Positions 1 to 12,611 of a DNA stretch of 64,000 nt are shown here, piece after piece; positions within the stretch are counted from its first letter, which is position 1; each line of letters begins with the position of its first letter. This DNA comes from Amorphophallus konjac (Eukaryota; Streptophyta; Magnoliopsida; Alismatales; Araceae): NCBI GenBank assembly GCA_022559845.1, contig CM040126.1, positions 228,352,641-228,416,640 on the forward strand. Direction: 5' to 3'. The translations under genes and the position numbers were made by a program. The notes under the pieces were generated by a model. It searched no databases, was not told the origin of the DNA, and was given only the letters and a program-made list of their open reading frames with translations.

Positions 1-2388
1 AGATGCAGCAATAGATTTGAACCCTAGGACTTGATTCGCAATCACAACCACAAGATTGGAAGCAACTTGAGAGTCGCCGTCACACCGCGCGCACACGTTT
101 CCTGGGGTGACTCGGTGATGCCGAGTCGAGATTGTGGAGAAAGCCCCTGGCTGGCTAGAGGACCAGCACCGCTAAGGTTGTCCCTCCCGAGGATATGAAG
201 CCCACAAACAAGGGCGGCCAGGTGCCTTGGGGGCACTAGGTCACTCGCTCACTATCATCCACGGTGACCACACAAGGGTTGGTGGCTCCGGGATCGGGCA
301 CTCTCTCACCGACCAGCAGATAAGTTTCGTAGATATGAAATGAACAGGAGTAAATGAGCAAGGGTAGAGGCTCACCTGGCTGGTTTGAGGAAACCAACCC
401 CGGTCGGAGACGAGGGCGAGCGGGGAAGTGTGGGTCCCCGCACACTGCGCCGATGAAGCTTCAACCTGTTCAACTTAATACAACCACTACACCTCGCGCA
501 GGAGGGTGACCTCGGGGAAGGGATGATCAAATACAATCAAACACTACCTCCACGCCGGGAGGGGCGGTAAGCCGGCCAGGCGGGGACGGGAGAATCGTCG
601 GAGAACGGAAGAGGGAAGCCGAGGCTGTTTCCACGTGCAGGCTATGATGGCTGACTGCCAGACGGTCCCGGGGCTGTAGATCGCGTTCCAGAATTTTTCC
701 GGAGGCGAGAACAGCGTCGGGATCTTGATATCTGGTACGCGGATGACCCAAAATTTTCACGATTTCTTCTGCTGCAGCTGCTGGTCCGGGTCGAGCTTTG
801 AACAGGGTGGCAGATTCTGACCGTAGGAACTACCTGATACAAACAGAGACTTGCAGAAGCTACCCCGGTCGCTCCCGAGCTCTGAATCACGAGCCGCTGG
901 AGTTTATGGAACCGTGGTCGAGCCCTCTTCGCATAAAAATTGACGGGGAAGCCTTCTGATGTCGGTGAGGACAGGGAGGCTCAGAAGAGTGGGGGCAGGT
1001 CGCTGCAGACTGTGGGAGGCAGACCCGACCTGCCGAGGGAGAAAAACGAGAACTCTGGCCTCCGGACCCCGAACGCAATTCTACTTCTTGATCTTGATAG
1101 AGGACTTGAGGAAGGAGAACTTTGTAAAAGAGCTCGTAGTCTGAATCCTTCGCCATTTTTCGTGGTGCAGCTTCTAACCGGGTTCAGGTACTCTGCAGAG
1201 GGAGTCCAGCACAGTCAGGGGTGAATGGCTCTCCCGGACAGCCCCGAACTCGGAATGGGATGAGACCGCCTCGCCTGCGAAGCCGACGGGTCGACCTTTC
1301 CAGAAATGTATGGTACGTCTTCATAGGTCGCCGTATGACTCCGTGACAGCTTCTACAAGACAGCCCTTTCTCTGCCACCTGCAGACTGATCAAAGGGGAA
1401 GAGAGGGGTGGAAGAACTTGGTTGGGGTAGGTGGGGGTTAGCAATGGAGGTGGAGAGGTGTGGATGGTGGGTGGGGTGGGATGCTTCTAGGTTGATGAGA
1501 GGGGTTGAGCAGGGGGGAGAAGAGAGATCCAAGAGGGAGGGGGGTGAGATGGCCGCAGCTGGTAGGTGGAGGGGAGGGGAGAGGGGTGCGGCCAAAGATG
1601 GGGGTGGGGGCGCAAATGGTCTAGGGAGTGGGGATGTTGCCTTTGGATTTGGAGTGGTGGGTTAATGGAGGGTTAATGGTAGTCTAGGGAATGGGAAGGG
1701 GCTGCCTTGGGGATGTGGAGAGATGCTTGGGAAGTGGGGATTCCTCTTGGGAAGATGGAAGGTTGTATGGGGAAGGGGAAGGGTTACTTGGGGAGTGGTG
1801 GGAGTAAATGGGGTATTAAGTGGCCTAGGGAAGGTGAAGGGGTGGAGGGTGAGGTGGCAGCTGAGGTGGCAGGGGAGGGAAGGTGAAGGGGCTAGTTCGC
1901 CCAAGGGAGGGGGAGAGAGAGAGAGTGGGGTTCGCCCCCTAGAGAGAGAGGAAGAGAGAGAGCTAGTGAGAGAGAGAGAAGAGCACTTAAGTGGCAATTT
2001 TCAACAATACTTCATTAACCTTCAAAAGAGGGATTGGGGTCCTATTTATAGGAAACCCACTTTGACATATAAGACCCTGACTTTTAACATACTAACAGAT
2101 AACCAAGGAAGGGGGGGTGCGCCCATGGGCCTAGCCCAAAGAAATAGGCCCAATAGCAAGCTCATAGCCTAATGAGACTCGAACTTAGGGAAATGACTGG
2201 ATAACCTAGGTACAAGACTCAAATAAAAGGCAAATTACATGATTATGACTCAAGAAAAAAGGAGAAATCAACAAGATGACCAAATGGTAAGCACTCAGGT
2301 CCAATCCAGAAGAAGGGCTGCTTCCTAGCTGCCTCCGGGAGGGAGAGAGGTGCCAAGCCAGAGGGAATCGTGAGTGATGCCCTCATCA
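1..2388 (-). repeat. F1 LTR, copy 3 (3' LTR of the array, first 12 bp outside the window)
   Basis: On the plus strand the LTR begins TGATGTGACACC (seen in the other copies) and ends GCCCTCATCA at 2388, so on the minus strand it runs TGATGAGG to CACATCA. It contains a G-rich stretch (about 1400-1900), GA microsatellites (about 1910-1980) and a TATA box. Short ORFs in it differ between copies and are not treated as genes. Confidence 0.88.
2041..2052 (-). promoter_or_regulatory. TATA box of F1 LTR copy 3
   Basis: The minus strand reads CCTATAAATAGG, a canonical plant TATA context. It is repeated at the same place in the other F1 LTRs (6906-6917 and 11774-11785). Confidence 0.65.
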
Positions 2389-4786
2389 ATTCTCCCGGGC
2401 TGCGAAGAGCTCGACTCAGTCGAGTAAAGGCCCTCCCTGCTGCGGTACTGCTCTAGAAGATCGGGGTCCAGCTGCTGGAGATCCTCCCGGCTCACCCAGG
2501 CATCGTCCGAGGGTGGTCGTCCCTTCCACCTGACCAGGTATCGCTCATACGCCTTGCTCCTTGTGTTGGTGACCTGTTCATCTAATATCCGCTCCACTTT
2601 ATCACGCTGGTTTCTCAAGTTGGGTGGAGCTCTCTGAAGTGTGGGGGCGCTCTCAAGGGGTGGAATAGGCTGGATCTCCTCACTGGGTGTCACCGTGGGG
2701 CCCTTGTAGGGTACCAGGTCAGCCACATTGAATGTGGGACTTACTCCGTATTCTTCAGGGAGGTCCAACACATAAGCATTGGTGCCAAGTCGTCTCAGCA
2801 CCTGGAAGGGGCCGGCTCCACGAGACCTCAACTTAGAGGTATTCCCAGGGAATAGCCTCTCAGTTCTCACCATCACAAAATCACCAACTTGGAATTCTTG
2901 GTGGCGGCGGTGGGAATCAGCTGACTTCTTGTAAATCTCATTGCTCTTGTTGATGTTTTTGCGAATATTTTCATGCATCTTTGTGGATGTTGACTCACTA
3001 GTGGATAATGGGGGTCCTGGACAACCAAATGTGGACCTAACATGCAGTGGTGCTACGTAGATTTTGACGGACCTAGGAGGACCGGGACATCCATAGATGA
3101 GACTATCATGCAAAGGGGTGTTTGATGCCGGGGGTCCGGGACATCCATGAATGCTTTCTTCATGTTTTGACTTCACATGGATTGACCTGGTGGGTGAGGG
3201 TAGGAGGGTGGTGAGTGATGAGTACTTGGAAGCCCATAGGGAGTGGCCAAACAGATCAAGATGGGTTAAGGGGTGAGTGACGTGGAGGGGGGTTTCAATC
3301 CAAGTGATCGCCCTAGGGTCCCTAGCACACATAGGGAAGTGGAAGTCATGACCCTGGTGGGACCCGATGCAATGCTCCTTGTAGGAGGGTAAGGGGGTGA
3401 TGTAAGACTCATTGGGCTCGGGTAGAAATAATAGGAGTTTACTCATGCAAGGACCCTTGGTGTAAATGGAGGTGATGGTCCCGATGGAGGGGTGTGAGAA
3501 ACTAAGGTACCCCATGTGGCTTGCTTCTAAGGCCCACATGTTTGTCACCTCTATTTGCCAAAGTACATTCCTAACCAAGTCCCTCATAGCTCCTACAAAG
3601 GAGAACGATTGGAAGGTTGTGTGGAATGGAGAGGTGGGCACAATTGGGAAATGATTTTCCATAGGGGGGTGCATGTTGTGGAGGAGGAGGTTTTGCTTAA
3701 GCCACTCAATGAGGGGTTCCCCTAAAATCACAATTCTCATGGAAGGAGGGGCTTTCATTGAGTGGGGTCAAAAGGATCATAGAAATTGAAACTCTTATGG
3801 AGGGATTCCTCTATGTCCTTGGATAGGTTGGCCCAAGTAGGACGTTCCCCGATGCATGTTGAACCTTCATCGACAAGGGGCAACAACGAGAGTGTGGACT
3901 CACTAGGAAGTGTGACCTTGAGGAGTGGAGAGCATTTTTTTGTGGGGTTCATTGGGTCAAGTTCCCCAGGGATTGGCAGGAAGATTAAAAGCTCACTAGT
4001 GCATTGGCCTATAGTGCAAATAGATGTAATGGAGCCAATGGATGAGTAGGCAAAGGCAAGGTACTTGGGCTTAATGGGTTCCATGGCCAACATGCTAGTC
4101 AACCCCATTTGATAACTCAAACTCCTAAGTAGGTCTTCAAGGGTTTCCACAAAGCAAAAGGATTGATATGTTGTGTGAAGAGAATGACATGGCACTAGTT
4201 GAACTTGCTCTATGGGGAGGTTGCATGGGGTTGAAGGGTACAAGATGGGACCATTTTTGAGCCAGGTAGCTAGGGGCTCTTCTATGGTTAGCTCACCAGT
4301 GGGTGGGATGAGTTGCTCATGTTGGGGTTCGGGTTGGTTTTGTGTAATGGAGATTTGAGGCTCATTTTCCATTTTAACTGACCGCTTTTGACTGGTTTGC
4401 TCAAACTTGGAGAGGGTTTGGTTATAAGAATTTGGGAAGTGGAACCTTTTCTTATCTCCCGGGGATTGCAAGTGACACCCTTTTCCTTCGGGATCTATGA
4501 TTGCTTGTTGTTCTTCCATCCATTCTTTTCCCAAAATAATATGTGACCCAAGGGGCCGAATTTTGCACCATGCCCCACTACCCCACGTAATGGATTTGGA
4601 GGGAATGCGGCTTACACAAGGTACGTAGAACTCTACGAAAACCCATTCCCCATGGATGACAATTTTCCCTTCTTGCGACAAGGAGTTCACAAGAGTTTGG
4701 GAGACATAATTTCTCGATTGGTACTCATCAAGGAACACAGTGGTGATTTTGTTGTGGGGTAGGACTACTTTGAAGCTAAAGAACAT
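2325..4786 (-). pseudogene. F1 internal ORF, copy 1: protease remnant, duplicated unknown domain, integrase tail, chromodomain
   Basis: The likely start is the ATG at 4786, just after the primer site. The first 100 codons resemble a retropepsin: a C-terminal half with IILGKEWM, but no catalytic Asp-Thr/Ser-Gly. Two copies of an unrecognised domain of about 110 residues follow (nt 3959-4288 and 3402-3731; conserved WL, HTT, GSIT/GTIT and LP-P motifs), then a DPFDP motif between them, three GCPGPP repeats, an integrase C-terminal GPY/F-like segment, and a chromodomain (YLVRWKGRP then DDAWVSRE). The frame ends at 2325, inside the LTR. One base is missing near 3755 (copy 2 has an extra C there), which splits the ORF in two. 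RT, RNase H and the integrase core are absent, so mobility would depend on another element. Confidence 0.82.
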
Positions 4787-4838
4787 GGTGAACAAGAGAT
4801 TCCTAGGACCCCGATTTGGATAGAACAAATCGAACAAC

Positions 4839-4853
4839 CTGGCTCTGATACCA
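4839..4853 (-). other. Primer binding site, F1 copy 1 (tRNA-iMet)
   Basis: The minus strand reads TGGTATCAGAGCCAG, complementary to the 3' end of initiator methionine tRNA. It is two bases from the LTR that starts at 4856. Confidence 0.9.
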
Positions 4854-4855
4854 TT

Positions 4856-7253
4856 TGATGTGACACCAGATGCAGCAATAGATTTGATCCCTAGGACTTG
4901 ATTCGCAATCACAACCACAAGATTGGGAGCAACTTGAGAGTCGCCGTCACACCGCGCGCACACGTTTCTCGGGGTGACTCGGTGATGTCGAGTCGAGATT
5001 GTGGAGAAAGCCCCTGGCTGGCTAGAGGACCAGCACCGCTAAGGTTGTCCCTCCCGAGGATATGAAGCCCACAAACAAGGGCGGCCGGGTGCCTTGGGGG
5101 CACTAGGTCACTCGCTCACTATCATCCACGGTGACCACACAAGGGTTGGTGGCTCCGGGATCGGGCACTCTCTCACCGACCAGCAGATAAGTTTCGCAGA
5201 TATGAAATGAACAGGAGTAAATGAGCAAGGGTAGAGGCTCACCTGGCTGGTTTGAGGAAACCAACCCCGGTCGGAGACGAGGGCGAGCGGGGAAGTGTGG
5301 GTCCCCGCACACTGCGCCGATGAAGCTTTAACCTGTTCAACTTAATACAACCACTACACCTCGCGCAGGAGGGTGACCTCGGGGGAAGGGATGATCAAAT
5401 ATAATCAAATACTACCTTCACGCAGGGAGGGGCGGTAAGCCGGCCAGGCGGGGACGGGAGAATCGTCGGAGAACGGAAGAGGGAAGCCGAGGCTGTTTCC
5501 ACGTGCAGGCTGTGATGGCTGACTACCAGACGGTCCCGGGGCTGTATATCGCGTTCCAGAATTTTTCCGGAGGCGAGACCAGCGTGGGGATCTTCGTATC
5601 TAGTACGCGGATGAGCCAGAATTTTCACGATTTCTTCTGCTGCAGCTGCTGGTCCAGGTCGAGCTTCGAACAAGGTGGCAGATTCTGGCCGCAGGAACTA
5701 TCTGATACGAACAACGACTTGAAGAAGCTACCCCAGTCGCTCCCGAGCTCTGAATCATGAGCTGCTGGAGTTTCTGGAACTGTGGTCGAGCCCTCTTCGC
5801 ATAAAAATTGACGGGGAAGCCGTCTGATGTCGGTGAGGACGGGCAGGCTCAGAAGAGTGGGGGCAGGTCGCTGCAGACTGTGGGAGGCAGACCCGACCTG
5901 CCGAGGGAGAAAAATGAGAACTCTGGCCTCCGGACCCCGAACGCAATTCTACTTCTTGATCCTGATAGAGGACTTGAGGAAGGAGAACTTTGTAGAAGGG
6001 CTCGTAGTCTGAATCCTTCGCCGTTTGTCGTGGTGCAGCTTCTAACCGGGTTCAGGTACTCTGCAGAGGGAGTCCAGCACAGTCAGGAGAGAATGGCTCT
6101 CCCGGACAGCCCTGAACTCGGAATGGGATGAGACAGCCTCGCCTGCGAAGCCGACTGGTCGACCTTTCCAGCAATGTATAGTACATCTTCAGAGGTCTCC
6201 GTATGACTCCGTGACAGCTTCTGCAAAACAGCCCTTTCTCTGCCACCTGCAGACTGATCAAAGGGGAAGAGAGGGGTGGATGAACTTGGTTGGGGTAGGT
6301 GGGGGTTAGCAATGGAGGTGGAGAGGTGTGGATGGTGGGTGGGGTGGGATGCTTCTAGGGTGATGAGAGGGGTTGAGCAGGGGGGAGAAGAGAGATCCAA
6401 GAGGGAGGGGGGTGAGATGGCCGCAGCTGGTAGGTGGAGGGGAGGGGAGAGGGGTGCGGCCAAGGATGGGGGTGGGGGCGCAAATGGTCTAGGAGAGTGG
6501 GGATGTTGCCTTTGGATTTGGAGTGGTGGGTTAATGGAGGGTTAATGGTAGTCTAGGGAATGGGAAGGGGCTGCCTTGGGGATGTGGAGAGATGCTTGGG
6601 AAGTGGGGATTCCTCTTGGGAAGATGGAAGGTTGTATGGGGAAGGGGAAGGGTTACTTGGGGAGTGGTGGGAGTAAATGGGGTATTAAGTGGCCTAGGGA
6701 AGGTGAAGGGGTGGAGGGTGAGGTGACAGCTGAGGTGGCAGGGGGAGGGGAAGGGGCTAGTTCGCCCAAGGGAGGGGGAGAGAGAGAGAGTGGGGTTCGC
6801 CCCCTAGAGAGAGAGGAAGAGAGAGAGCTAGTGAGAGAGAGAGAAGAGCACTTAAGTGGCAATTTTCAACAATACTTCATTAACCTTCAAAAGAGGGATT
6901 GGGGTCCTATTTATAGGAAACCCACTTTGACATATAAGACCCTGACTTTTAACATACTAACAGATAACCAAGGAAGGGGGGGTGCGCCCATGGGCCTAGC
7001 CCAAAGAAATAGGCCCAATAGCAAGCTCCATAGCCTAATGAGACTCGAACTTAGGGAAATGACTGGATAACCTAGGTACAAGACTCAAATAAAAGGCAAA
7101 TTACATGATTATGACTCAAGAAAAAGGAGAAATCAACAAGATGACCAAATGGTAAGCACTCAGGTCCAATCCAGAAGAAGGGCTGCTTCCTAGCTGCCTC
7201 CGGGAGGGAGAGAGGTGCCAAGCCAGAGGGAATCGTGAGTGATGCCCTCATCA
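4856..7253 (-). repeat. F1 LTR, copy 2 (shared by both internal regions)
   Basis: The plus strand runs TGATGTGACACC to CCCTCATCA, 2398 bp. It is flanked on the left by a primer site and on the right by the purine tract of the neighbouring unit, so it serves as 5' LTR for one unit and 3' LTR for the other. The TATA box is at 6906-6917 (minus). Confidence 0.9.
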
Positions 7254-9650
7254 ATTCTCCCGGGCTGCGAAGAGCTCGACTCAGTCGAGTAAAGGCCCTC
7301 CCTGCTGCGGTACTGCTCTAGAAGATCGGGGTCCAGCTGCTGGAGATCCTCCCGGCTCACCAGGCATCGTCCGAGGGTGGTCGTCCCTTCCACCTGACCA
7401 GGTATCGCTCATACGCCTTGCTCCTTGTGTTGGTGACCTGTTCATCTAATATCCGCTCCACTTTATCACGCTGGTTTCTCAAGTTGGGTGGAGCTCTCTG
7501 AAGTGTGGGGGCGCTCTCAAGGGGTGGAATAGGCTGGATCTCCTCACTGGGTGTCACCGTGGGGCCCTTGTAGGGTACCAGGTCAGCCACATTGAATGTG
7601 GGACTTACTCCGTATTCTTCAGGGAGGTCCAACACATAAGCATTGGTGCCAAGTCGTCTCAGCACCTGGAAGGGGCCGGCTCCACGAGACCTCAACTTAG
7701 AGGTATTCCAGGGAATAGCCTCTCAGTTCTCACCATCACAAAATCACCAACTTGGAATTCTTGGTGGCGGCGGTGGGAATCAGCTGACTTCTTGTAAATC
7801 TCATTGCTCTTGTTGATGTTTTTGCGAATATTTTCATGCATCTTTGTGGATGTTGACTCACTAGTGGATAATGGGGGTCCTGGACAACCAAATGTGGACC
7901 TAACATGCAGTGGTGCTACGTAGATTTTGACGGACCTAGGAGGACCGGGACATCCATAGATGAGACTATCATGCAAAGGGGTGTTTGATGCCGGGGGTCC
8001 GAGACATCCATGAATGCTTTCTTCATGTTTTGACTTCACATGGATTGACCTGGTGGGTGAGGGTAGGAGGGTGGTGAGTGATGAGTACTTGGAAGCCCAT
8101 AGGGAGTGGCCAAACAGATCAAGATGGGTTAAGGGGTGAGTGACGTGGAGGGGGGTTTCAATCCAAGTGATCGCCCTAGGGTCCCTAGCACACATAGGGA
8201 AGTGGAAGTCATGACCCTGGTGGGACCCGATGCAATGCTCCTTGTAGGAGGGTAAGGGGGTGATGTAAGACTCATTGGGCTAGGGTAGAAATAATAGGAG
8301 TTTACTCATGCAAGGACCCTTGGTGTAAATGGAGGTGATGGTCCCGATGGAGGGGTGTGAGAAACTAAGGTACCCCATGTGGCTTGCTTCTAAGGCCCAC
8401 ATGTTTGTCACCTCTATTTGCCAAAGTACATTCCTAACCAAGTCCCTCATAGCTCCTACAAAGGAGAACGATTGGAAGGTTGTGTGGAATGGAGAGGTGG
8501 GCACAATTGGGAAATGATTTTCCATAGGGGGGTGCATGTTGTGGAGGAGGAGGTTTTGCTTAAGCCACTCAATGAGGGGTTCCCCTAAAATCACAATTCT
8601 CATAGAAGGAGGGGCTTTCCATTGAGTGGGGTCAAAAGGATCATAGAAATTGAAACTCTTATGGAGGGATTCCTCTATGTCCTTGGATAGGTTGGCCCAA
8701 GTAGGACGTTCCCTGATGCATGTTGAACCTTCATCGACAAGGGGCAACAACGAGAGTGTGGACTCACTAGGAAGTGTGACCTTGAGGAGTGGAGAGCATT
8801 TTTTTGTGGGGTTCATTGGGTCAAGTTCCCCAGGGATTGGCAGGAAGATTAAAAGCTCACTAGTGCATTGGCCTATAGTGCAAATAGATGTAATGGAGCC
8901 AATGGATGAGTAGGCAAAGGCAAGGTACTTGGGCTTAATGGGTTCCATGGCCAACATGCTAGTCAACCCCATTTGATAACTCAAACTCCTAAGTAGGTCT
9001 TCAAGGGTTTCCACAAAGCAAAAGGATTGATATGTTGTGTGAAGAGAATGACATGGCACTAGTTGAACTTGCTCTATGGGGAGGTTGCATGGGGTTGAAG
9101 GGTACAAGATGGGACCATTTTTGAGCCAGGTAGCTAGGGGCTCTTCTATGGTTAGCTCACCAGTGGGTGGGATGAGTTGCTCATGTTGGGGTTCGGGTTG
9201 GTTTTGTGTAATGGAGATTTGAGGCTCATTTTCCATTTTAACTGACCGCTTTTGACTGGTTTGCTCAAACTTGGAGAGGGTTTGGTTATAAGAATTTGGG
9301 AAGTGGAACCTTTTCTTGTCTCCCGGGGATTGCAAGTGACACCCTTTTCCTTCGGGATCTATGATTGCTTGTTGTTCTTCCATCCATTCTTTTCCCAAAA
9401 TAATATGTGACCCAAGGGGCCAAATTTTGCACCATGCCTCACTACCCCACGTAATGGATTTGGAGGGAATGCGGCTTACACAAGGTACGTAGAACTCTAC
9501 GAAAACCCATTCCCCATGGATGACAATTTTCCCTTCTTGCGACAAGGAGTTCACAAGAGTTTGGGAGACATAATTTCCCGATTGGTACTCATCAAGGAAC
9601 ACAGTGGTGATTTTGTTGTGGGGTAGGACTACTTTGAAGCTAAAGAACAT
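7190..9650 (-). pseudogene. F1 internal ORF, copy 2 (differently broken)
   Basis: This has the same domain order as copy 1: protease remnant, two copies of the unrecognised domain joined in one frame, GCPGPP repeats, GPY/F-like tail and chromodomain. The break of copy 1 is absent, but three others are present. A GAG-to-TAG nonsense codon near 8282 follows the second domain. One base is missing near 7713 (two C instead of three in the segment encoding the integrase tail), and another near 7360 in the chromodomain. Because the two copies are broken at different sites, their common parent had an open frame across the whole internal region. The start by homology is the ATG at 9650. Confidence 0.82.
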
Positions 9651-9702
9651 GGTGAACAAGAGATTCCTAGGACCCCGATTTGGATAGAACAAATCGAACA
9701 AC

Positions 9703-9717
9703 CTGGCTCTGATACCA
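9703..9717 (-). other. Primer binding site, F1 copy 2 (tRNA-iMet)
   Basis: The minus strand reads TGGTATCAGAGCCAG, two bases from the LTR that starts at 9720. Confidence 0.9.
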
Positions 9718-9719
9718 TT

Positions 9720-12122
9720 TGATGTGACACCAGATGCAGCAATAGATTTGATCCCTAGGACTTGATTCGCAATCACAACCACAAGATTGGGAGCAACTTG
9801 AGAGTCGCCGTCACACCATGCGCACACGTTTCCCGGGGTGACTCGGTGATGCCGAGTCGAGATTGTGGAGAAAGCCCCTGGCTGGCTAGAGGACCAGCAC
9901 CGCTAAGGTTGTCCCTCCCGAGGATATGAAGCCCACAAACAAGGGCGGCCGGGTGCCTTGGGGGCACTAGGTCACTCGCTCACTATCATCCACGGTGACC
10001 ACACAAGGGTTGGTGGCTCCGGGATCGGGCACTCTCTCACCGACCAGCAGATAAGTTTCGCAGATATGAAATGAACAGGAGTAAATGAGCAAGGGTAGAG
10101 GCTCACCTGGCTGGTTTGAGGAAACCAACCCCGGTCGAAGACGAGGGCGAGCGGGGAAGTGTGGGTCCCCGCACACTGCGCCGATGAAGCTTCAACCTGT
10201 TCAACTTAATACAACCACTACACCTCGCGCAGGAGGGTGACCTCGGGAAAGGGATGATCAAATACAATCAAACACTACCTCCACGCAGGGAGGGACGGTA
10301 AGCCGGCCATGCGGGGACGGGAGAATCGTCGGAGAACAGAAGAGGGAAGCCGAGGCAGTTTCAACGTGCAGGCTGTGATGGCTGACTACCAGACGGTCCC
10401 GGGGCTGTAGATCGCGTTCCAGAATTTTTCCGGAGGCGAGACCAGTGTGGGGATCTTCGTATCTGGTACGCGGATGACCCAGAATTTTCAAGATTTCTTC
10501 TTCTGCAGCTGCTGGTCCGGGTCGAGCTTCGAACAGGGTGGCAGATTCTGGCCGCAGGAACTACCTGATACAAACAGCGCCTTACAGAAGCTACCCCGGT
10601 CGCTCCCGAGCTCTGAATCATGAGTCGCTGGAGTTTCTGGAACCATGGTCGAGCCCTCTTCGCAGAAAAATTGACGGGGAAGCCGTCTGATGTCGGTGAG
10701 GATGGGGAGGCTCAGATGAGTGGGGGCAGGTCGCTGCAGACTGTGGGAGGCAGACCCGACCTGCCGAGGGGGAAAAATGAGAACTCTGACCTCCGGACCC
10801 CGAACGCAATTCTACTTCTTGATCCTGATAGAGGACTTGAGGAAGGAGAACTTTGTAGAAGTACTCGTAGTCTGAATCCTTCGCCGTTTGTCGTGGTGCA
10901 GCTTCTAACCGGGTTCAGGTACTCTGCAGAGGGAGTCCAGCACAGTCAGGGGAGAATGGCTCTCCCGGACAGCCCCGAACTCGGAATGGGATGAGACTGC
11001 CTCGCCTCCGAAGCCGACTGGTCGACCTTTCCAGCAATGTATGGTACGTCTTCAGAGGTTGCCGTATGACTCCGTGACAGCTTCTGCAAGACAGCCCTTT
11101 CTCTGCCACCTACAGACTGATCAAAGGGGAAGAGAGGGGTGGAAGAACTTGGTTGGGGTAGGTGGGGGTTAGCAATGGAGGTGGAGAGGTGTGGATGGTG
11201 GGTGGGGTGGGATGCTTCTAGGGTGATGAGAGGGGTTGAGCAGGGGGGAGAAGAGAGATCCAAGAGGGAGGGGGGTGAGATGGCCGCAGCTGGTAGGTGG
11301 AGGGGAGGGGAGAGGGGTGCGGCCAAGGATGGGGGTGGGGGCGCAAATGGTCTAGGGGAGTGGGGATGTTGCCTTGGATTTGGAGTGGTGGGTTAATGGA
11401 GGGTTAATGGTAGTCTAGGGAATGGGAAGGGGCTACCTTGGGGATGTGGAGAGATGCTTGGGAAGTGGGGATTCCTCTTGGAAAGATGGAAGGTTGTATG
11501 GGGAAGGGGAAGGGTTGCTTGGGGAGTGGTGGGAGTAAATGGGGTATTAAGTGGCCTAGGGGAGGTGAAGGGGTGGAGGGTGAGGTGGCAGCTGAGGTGG
11601 CAGGGGGAGGGGAAGGTGAAGGGGCTAGTTCGCCCAAGGGAGGGGGAGAGAGAGAGAGTGGGGTTCGCCCCCTAGAGAGAGAGGAAGAGAGAGAGCTAGT
11701 GAGAGAGAGAGAAGTGCACTTAAGTGGAAATTTTCAACAATACTTCATTAACCTTCAAAAGAGGGATTGAGGTCCTATTTATAGGAAACCCACTTTTACA
11801 TATAAGACCCTGACTTTTAACATACTAACAGATAACCAAGGAAGGGGGGGTGCGCCCATGGGCCTTGCGCAAAGAAATAGGCCCAATAGCAAGCTCCATA
11901 GCCTAATGAGACTCGAACTTAGGGAAATGACTGGATAACCTAGGTACAATACTCAAATAAAAGGCAAATTACATGATTATGACTCAAGAAAAAAGGAGAA
12001 ATCAACAAGATGACCAAATGGTAAGCACTCAGGTCCAATCCAGAAGAAGGGCTGCTTCCTAGGTGCCTCCGGGAGGGAGAGAGGTGCCAAACCAGAGGGA
12101 ATCGTGAGTGATGCCCTCATCA
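9720..12122 (-). repeat. F1 LTR, copy 1 (5' LTR of the array)
   Basis: 2403 bp from TGATGTGACACC to CCCTCATCA. The sequence after 12122 is not a purine tract but copia gag coding sequence, so this is the outer end. The TATA box is at 11774-11785 (minus). Confidence 0.9.
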
Positions 12123-12468
12123 CATAATCTTCGTCTTCTTCTGCTACCATGAGACACTTCACCTCTTCCTGACTTGTGATAGCAGCAACAATATTAACAA
12201 CTTCTGACGCACTGCAGCAATCAAACACACAAGGAAACTTGTCAGTATTTGTAGCCCTTCGAGTTAGCTCCAGGGCCTTCTGATTCTCTACGAATTTCAA
12301 GTGGTCTGAAGTTTTCCCCAAGGATTTGTCCTTTGGAACTTCATAAGAGCTGTGTGCGATTATTATCCATAGATCTGGATTCATCTGCATCACGTACTCT
12401 CTAAATTGATTAAGCCACTTGTAAAAATCTAGACCCTCAAACCACGGAAGATCAATCATGAATTCCAT
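12123..12468 (-). pseudogene. Copia-1 gag N-terminus, truncated by insertion
   Basis: From the ATG at 12468, about 115 codons are open on the minus strand. They include WFEGLDFYKWLNQFREYV and MNPDLW, which resemble the gag/UBN2-type N-terminus of plant copia elements and the gag at 16475. After an acidic stretch (EEDEDY) the frame runs straight into the F1 LTR. Gag forms the virus-like particle that packages element RNA. The remainder is outside the window. Confidence 0.7.
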
Positions 12469-12600
12469 GCTCAGACAAGATCAGAATTCTAAATAGAACA
12501 CTAATCAAACACAATGCAAGCAAGTGAATCAACTCAAATCGCACCAAATCCAAATACGGATCGGATCTGCAGGTCGTTGGACCCTTTGTGTAGACGCCCG

Positions 12601-12611
12601 CTCTAATACCA
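12601..12611 (-). other. Primer binding site of Copia-1
   Basis: The minus strand reads TGGTATTAGAG, one mismatch from the usual tRNA-iMet site. It lies two bases from the LTR end at 12614. Confidence 0.75.

Larger units (their letters stand above)
1..12122 (-). mobile_element. F1: tandem array of a non-autonomous Ty3/gypsy chromodomain element
   Basis: Two internal regions of about 2.47 kb alternate with three near-identical LTRs of about 2.4 kb (1-2388, 4856-7253, 9720-12122), a period of 4864-4867 bp. Each internal region has a tRNA-iMet primer site next to the LTR on its right and a purine tract (GGGAGAAT on the minus strand) next to the LTR on its left, so the element reads on the minus strand. 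Pol is missing: I find no RT, RNase H or integrase core. The right end lies inside a copia gag frame, so the 5-bp duplication should be CATAA (12123-12127); the left flank is outside the window, which begins 12 bp inside the outer LTR. A shared-LTR array of this kind is the expected product of unequal recombination between LTRs. Confidence 0.88.

Noticed and set aside
1353..2172. ORFs of 80-149 codons in the G-rich part of the F1 LTR
   Set aside because: Low-complexity sequence; lengths and ends differ between the three LTR copies.
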